The notes beneath the pieces were generated by a model that saw nothing but the letters and a program-made list of their open reading frames with translations, ran no database searches and had not been told where the DNA came from. From the NCBI RefSeq assembly GCF_019097595.1, contig NC_080723.1, forward strand, positions 9,278,511 to 9,342,510: a stretch of 64,000 bases of DNA, given 5' to 3'. The position numbers were made by a program, and so were the translations under genes. Position 1 is the first letter of the stretch, and the number at the start of each line of letters is the position of its first letter. This document shows positions 58,716-64,000 of the stretch, piece after piece. Origin of the DNA: Hemibagrus wyckioides (taxonomy: Eukaryota > Chordata > Actinopteri > Siluriformes > Bagridae).

Positions 58716-60764
58716 TATTTACTGAAGTGGTTTCTTCACTGAGAATTTGATATGTGCTAGAGAGTGCTATTAATTTAATCTGGTTCATTTAAAACTGTTG
58801 AGGAGCTTCAGGAAAGTTTGTTCATATCTTTGATGTACACATTGTTTAAAAGCTCAGGCTTTAAACAATGTAGTGACTTCTTGTACTTTGTTTTCAAGCC
58901 AAAGTTCCCTTGCAAAGGAAAATGGAGCTTTGGCTAAATATCTTGGTATGTAGTAAGACTCATTAATGCCTTAAATCGGGGGATCGCAACTCCATGACTA
59001 AAGACTCAACACACTGCACAGTTTAAAATTTCCATTACTACCAACACATCTGATTCATTGTGTCAATTAGTTTGACCTCTGATGACCCTAGAACTTTTGG
59101 TTATTTACAGTTTAGTCAATTCCAGAATTACAAAAAAATGTATCCAAAATTACAAATAAAAACAAATATAAAGTGAGACTGATTAACGTTACTAATGCTA
59201 TCTGAAATAGTATAAAATATACAGATTATACAGAGTTTATTAAGTGCAAATAAGAAAACAGAGGCTTGTATCATTATTCACCCTCTTGAACGTCCACATT
59301 TTGTGTTTTGTGTTACAACCTAGAACTCAAAAGGACTTAAGTAGGATTATGTCATAACTCTACACAAAATAATCCATAATACTGACGTGTGTGCGTGGGT
59401 AGTGAGGGGGGTGTTGGGGGATCCAGTGGAGCACAATTAAATCGATTATTAAAAAATGGAAAGAATATGAGTTTTGACTACCAAAAGTCAGTGACCAGGT
59501 AAGGATGGTATTAGTCAGGGAAGCAAGAAGGTCAAGAGTAACTCTAAAGGAGCCTGGAGAGATCCACAGCTCAGAGGGTAGAACCTAGAAACTCCACAAC
59601 CCTGGGCTTTATGGAAAAAAAGGCAAGCTATACAAAATCTCATACAGAGTTTGCCAAAAGAGATGTTAAAGACTTGTTGTTTTTTTTGGATGAGATATAA
59701 ACTGATCTTGTTGGTCTTGCATTTGGCAGAAGATCCAACATTGATCATCAACCTGAGAACACAGTGAAACATGGTGGTGATAACATCATGGTAAGAGTTA
59801 CCTTTGGCCTCTGGTTTGCTTTTTGATTTGCCTGTTTTCTTGTTTGATTAATCTCCTCTTTACCTGGTTAATCATGCTCAGTGGAATGTTCAAAGATTGT
59901 TTGGTTCTTTGTAGTTGATTGTTTTGATACCTCTTTGGTCTCCATGAGGATATTTGTTTAGGTATGTTCTAGAACATTCTCTGGACTATTCCAGGAACAG
60001 GTCTATTATACTGAGATCACACAATTTAATGGCACACAGGTCAACTCCATTCAAATAATTATGTGACGTCTGATGACAACTGGTTACACCACAACTAATT
60101 AAGAGGTTGCAAAACAATGGGGTGAATGCTTAATATACAGTCTCAGCTTTTATAGTTTTTATCTTTAAATAAAAAACGTATAAGGCGGGTTGAATACTTA
60201 CGTAAGCCACTGTCTGTATCTTATAGAAAGGATCTACAATAGGAAACAGCAGTGACACTGAAATGGTATAAGTGTATCACACAGTAACAAAAATAGAAGA
60301 AAATGAACACAAGCGACGCATGTCATGTTGAACTTTATGCTTACAGGGTGTACCTAAAATTCAGGTGTGTCAGCAAAAGCAGTTTCCAGGAGTCAACCCA
60401 CAATACCAACTTTGCCTGCAGCATGCGTTCAAATGCTGTGATTTTTCGGGCGTTTTTTTGTTGACAGATTGGTGGCATGGGTGCTCTGTTCTATTTTTAG
60501 CCGAAGCTTCCTGTGAGGACCCTTGACATGGAATGCTTGGCTTGGGTCAGTTCTTTGTAAGCAGCTATACAGTTTACATACACTTTGTATTGGTAATATT
60601 GGTCATATTTTTTGGGTGGTGGTAACGGATTATCTGCATTTACATTATTTCTTATAGGAAAATTTGTTTCGCAATACAAATTTTCACCTTAAGAACTCGC
60701 CTCCAGAACAAATTAAATTCCTATCCCAAAGTTCCACTGTATTTCCTAAAATCAGACCAGGTAA
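58716..60764. other. Non-coding, nothing recognised
   Basis: No exon or RNA gene can be supported on either strand. Confidence 0.5.
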
Positions 60765-61105
60765 AGAAACCCATCAAGTGATGTCAAATCAACATGGCTG
60801 CTCTCAACATCTACAGCAAACACAGTAGCGCTTCTTACCTTCAAAACAGTTTTACTGTATATACAAAAGAAGTATTAGCTTTAGTTGATACAGACACTTG
60901 TTTGATCTGTAACAATGACAATGAAATTTTTACGGAGGAAAATACACTCATCACAAATCACTCATCAAGATTAGCTAGTTAGCTTTTTGCTAGTTTCTGT
61001 TAGCTAGCTAGCTTTTGGTTACAAAAGACAAAACATGAAGGCGTACATATTTTCCTCCCACTTTGTAGTTCAACTGCACAGAGGTTAATATTTTAATATG
61101 CAAAG
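60765..61105 (+). repeat. Dispersed repeat with CRE/YY1-like head (copy B)
   Basis: 'aagtgatgtcaaatcaacatggctgctctc', 'cgcttcttacc', 'gttttactgtatatac' and 'tttgtagttcaactgcacagaggtta' parallel copy A at 49,680-49,985. The head also parallels 37,171-37,199. Confidence 0.5.
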
Positions 61106-61713
61106 TATGACCTTGAACAGGTCTCCCTCTTTCATAACCTGCTGGTAACCTTTCTGTTTACTGATGGACACGAGGGGACAGGGGGTTTCACTTTTAATGA
61201 TTTCCCTTTTAAATTGCACTTTTAGTTTCCTGCTGTAACACACTTAATGAAAGGGATGATGATTAGCTGATGAGGAAAATCATACATGTTATATCAAGCC
61301 CTGTGGTTGTGAATAACTCCTAAATATAAATGTTCATATTCTCAAAATTTTAGTCAGACAGGATTCGGTTTCATAATACGTCATGATACATAAAATGTGA
61401 TAATTTTATGAAGTTTAAGTTCTGTATATCTGCCATCTCCTTGTTATTTGTTGTATACAGCACTTTACCTATTTCCCATTTAGTTTTAACTCTGGTATCT
61501 TACATTACTTTCTTTCTTCTTTTTTCCCCTCTTTTAATTTGAATAAATATGGCAGCCGAAATGCTTTCTCTGTATCTTTCCTTCAGTTTCAGTTTGGAAT
61601 TTTTCAGCAGATTTAATACTTCTTGAAAGCATAATCTGCTAAAGGTATCTTTAGCAGTGCTCATGTTTAAAGCACTGGATTTTAATTCCATTAATCACAG
61701 TATTTCTTCCTAA

Positions 61714-61750
<37 letters not shown>
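61714..61750 (+). repeat. (ATT)n microsatellite
   Basis: About eleven ATT units. Confidence 0.9.
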
Positions 61751-61754
<4 letters not shown>

Positions 61755-62053
61755 GGCATCTATACAGTATATTAAATACAATCATATACAATGTCACTAC
61801 AGTGTTGTACAATAATATGTGCGGTTTTATTTATTTTGCAGTGTCACTACAGACAAATTCTTCCCTGTTAGTTTACTTCACTCAGATTCTGTCATTGCAT
61901 TATTTCCTTTCATGCTGAATTGCTTAAATGTTTATTCAGCTTAATGTAACATGTATACAGCAGTATAAACATTTTTAAATAAATGCTTATAATATATATT
62001 TACAGCTTTATAAATCCTTAAGGCACAAGCACAATCATGAGGGTGAGAAAGTT

Positions 62054-62059
62054 TTTATT
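62054..62059 (-). promoter_or_regulatory. Possible proser2 poly(A) signal
   Basis: TTTATT on the plus strand is AATAAA on the minus strand, about 1.7 kb beyond the proser2 stop. A long 3' UTR is plausible, but nearer variant signals cannot be excluded. Confidence 0.25.
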
Positions 62060-62424
62060 CACAGAAAAAATAGCAGGCTGTGGTACATATAATTGACTAT
62101 ACAAATAGCTTAAAGTATAGGTGATATTTAAATGGGAAAAGAAAACAAAGCTTATGGTTCTGTTTCTTACTGCAGTGGCAACATTTGTAAAGACTGAAAA
62201 TAATGGTGAAGAGTGGATAATAGGATTGCTTTGCTTTGCGTGTATATGTGTGTATGTGTTGTGTGTATGTGTGTAAAAACACATTCTTGTGTTTTAGGTC
62301 CTTCATTTATGTTTGTAGAATTGCTACAAAAAAAACCGGAGTCAGTATTTAAAAAAATAAATAAAAACACTAACTTAAAAAAAAATCAAACATACACACA
62401 TCCATCATCCATTACACATGCATC

Positions 62425-62510
62425 ACCACACACACACACACACACACACTCACACACACAAATATACACTTACACACACACTAACACACACATACACTTG
62501 CATTGTGTCA
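62425..62510 (+). repeat. (CA)n-rich tract
   Basis: CA repeats at 62,427-62,461 continue as imperfect CA-rich sequence. Confidence 0.85.
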
Positions 62511-63264
62511 CAAAGATTTTTCCGTACACATACATATGCACACAAATTTCTTATACAACACAAACCACTGAATATACTGAACATTAAGAGCAGCAGTAAA
62601 TAATGAAGAAAGAAATTCAAAGTGAAGAAGTCTAGAAAAAAGTGTGCCAATCCAAACAAAAAACAGAACCAAAGAAGGGGGAAAAATACATTTTCCATCA
62701 CCACCCTCATCTATAGAGGCTACATTTGGATTGCTGTGGTTTAGTGTGGGAGGTGCCGTCCAGTTTAAAAATATCCTTTTGAGCACAGCGTAAAGAAGCC
62801 AGCTCTAAGCAAGGAGCTGGAATCTGCAAATTCATTGTTTATCAATCATGTATCAAAATGCTGAGAACTGTGGATTAATCGCTGTCTTTAAATGACTAAA
62901 AATGTCCATAAAAGTTTTGGTGCTGGTGGTCAAGTTACATCTGGATTGTGGGGATTCTGCTCTTTTAAAAGATCACCAGTGACATGGTCCTTTATAGCGA
63001 TGATCCAGATGTCCAGCCCATATGTCGATCACACACTACCATATCAGCATTATTGAATTCACTTGTATTCACTACAGTGTTCGCTTGTGTATAACCTCAT
63101 TTCTGTAGACGCTGCTCAATTTGCTGTCAACCAGGAGGCCATTCATTCAGGTGCTGAAAGACTCATGGGGAACAACCAAAATTGGTCTGTGGCATTGTGA
63201 TCCAGACCTTCTTGCATTCTGTACCACTATTGTAGTGATGAAAATGTCCATCAAGCAATGCAAT

Positions 63265-63430
63265 GGGAGTGGTAGCTCAGGAATCCTGGAATTCAGATTG
63301 GACGGATTAAATCCAAGCACTGCCAAGCTACCACTGCTGGACATTTGAGCAAGATGCTTAATCCTCAGCTGCATAAATGAAATCAGCGTAAGTCACTTTG
63401 GAGCATCTGCCAAATGGCATAAATGTACAT
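63265..63430 (+). repeat. tRNA-derived SINE
   Basis: GTGGTAGCTCAG gives an A-box-like start and GGATTAAATCC a degenerate B box 25-30 bases later. The body follows ('ccaagctaccactgctggac', 'gagcaagatgcttaatcctcagctg') with the tail 'gtcactttggagcatctgccaaatggcataaatgtac'. Its tail matches the reverse of 4,394-4,530. It lies in the presumed proser2 3' UTR or just downstream. Confidence 0.7.
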
Positions 63431-63767
63431 AAGGCCAACTTGTTTCCTCAAAAATCACAGTAAGAGATCTGACTTTTTCCTTTTTATAGACTGGCTTGAT
63501 GGTAGCCTATGTCATGGTTGGTGGTTTGTTGGATAGTGCTGTAACATAATTGTTAAGTACTGTACAATCTTAAATAAATTTCCATGAGATTAGATATAAT
63601 TCAAATAACTATTACCGATTACGCATTCAAAATAGAAAATAATACTATAGAAGTTGATGAGCTCCATTATCAAGGACAACTGTGTGATCTTTAACCTTTT
63701 TGCTTTTAGTTCATCAGAATTTTTTGTTAAAAAGGATTTCAGGAAATAATGTCCAAAGGTAGTGTGT

Positions 63768-64000
63768 TTAGGATGTGTGCTTTAGCAGTCCCAGTCTGCG
63801 CAAAGCATCTCGTCTGGCTTCTCCTGTCGTTCCTTTCCCAGAAAACTGTACCGTGATGCCTTGAGCACGGAATGACGGTGCAGGCTTACTGAGGATCTCT
63901 GGAGGAACCGGATCTGGACGAGGCCTCAGAGATCCGGTGGGACAGTGAGGTCTGGGGGCTGTTGGAGGGGGCAGAGTTGCAGGCCTGTTCCTAACTATAG
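63768..64000 (-). CDS. proser2: proser2 (proline and serine-rich 2), C-terminal part, runs off the window
   Basis: On the minus strand the frame stays open from the window edge to TAA at 63,768-63,770, giving 76 residues. The segment is rich in Pro and Arg, then ends with the signature GITVQFSGKGTTGEARRDAL followed by RRLGLLKHTS. This C-terminal motif is shared by PROSER2 and the related androgen-regulated SARG protein. Synteny decides for PROSER2: in human 10p14 PROSER2 neighbours UPF2 tail to tail, as here. The molecular function of PROSER2 is poorly established. Upstream exons and the start are outside the window. Confidence 0.82.
   Translation of the reverse strand, partial: IVRNRPATLPPPTAPRPHCPTGSLRPRPDPVPPEILSKPAPSFRAQGITVQFSGKGTTGEARRDALRRLGLLKHTS

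Overview
The window is nuclear DNA from a vertebrate, almost certainly a teleost fish. Genes are split into small exons by GT-AG introns. Most of the DNA is AT-rich and non-coding, with many (CA)n, (GA)n and (TA)n microsatellites. The dispersed repeats (Tc1, truncated LINEs, tRNA-derived SINEs, a Ty3/gypsy chromovirus) are of types typical of fish. Several repeat types recall otophysan fishes, perhaps catfishes, but I treat the order as a guess.

Layout. 1-16 kb: non-coding DNA with two 5'-truncated LINEs, SINE-like tails, a palindromic MITE and a dense microsatellite cluster. It also holds one unrecognised candidate terminal coding exon (14,049-14,270) followed by a poly(A) signal. 16,360-20,695: a Ty3/gypsy chromovirus insertion with a perfect 5-bp target duplication and about 98% similar LTRs. 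It is broken by an internal deletion that removes RNase H and by loss of the start of its 3' LTR. 20.7-28.3 kb: no recognisable gene. 28,355-34,021: a three-exon FAM180-family gene (169 aa, signal peptide) on the plus strand. 35.8-39.5 kb: probable promoter and 5' UTR zone of upf2, containing one non-autonomous DNA transposon nested in another. 39,503-54,587: the complete coding region of upf2 (21 coding exons, 1,278 aa). Intron positions below are read from splice signals and from continuity with the vertebrate protein. An apparently intact Tc1 transposase copy lies in one of its introns. 54.6-63.7 kb: upf2 3' UTR, then repeats. 63,768-64,000: the last coding part of proser2 on the minus strand, running off the window.

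Biology. Upf2 is the central adaptor of nonsense-mediated mRNA decay. It links Upf1 to Upf3 at exon junctions. Its tail-to-tail arrangement with proser2 matches the human 10p14 neighbourhood as I know it, so the block looks ancestrally conserved. The FAM180 gene is a small secreted protein of unknown function and has no evident functional link to upf2. The most interesting leads are: a candidate alternative last exon in the final upf2 intron; splice acceptors preceded by GT repeats instead of pyrimidines in both genes; an intact Tc1 copy; a duplicated 0.4-kb repeat that split an older Tc1 remnant with a 30-bp target duplication; and a CRE/YY1-bearing motif that recurs three times. I found no wholly new multi-gene system.
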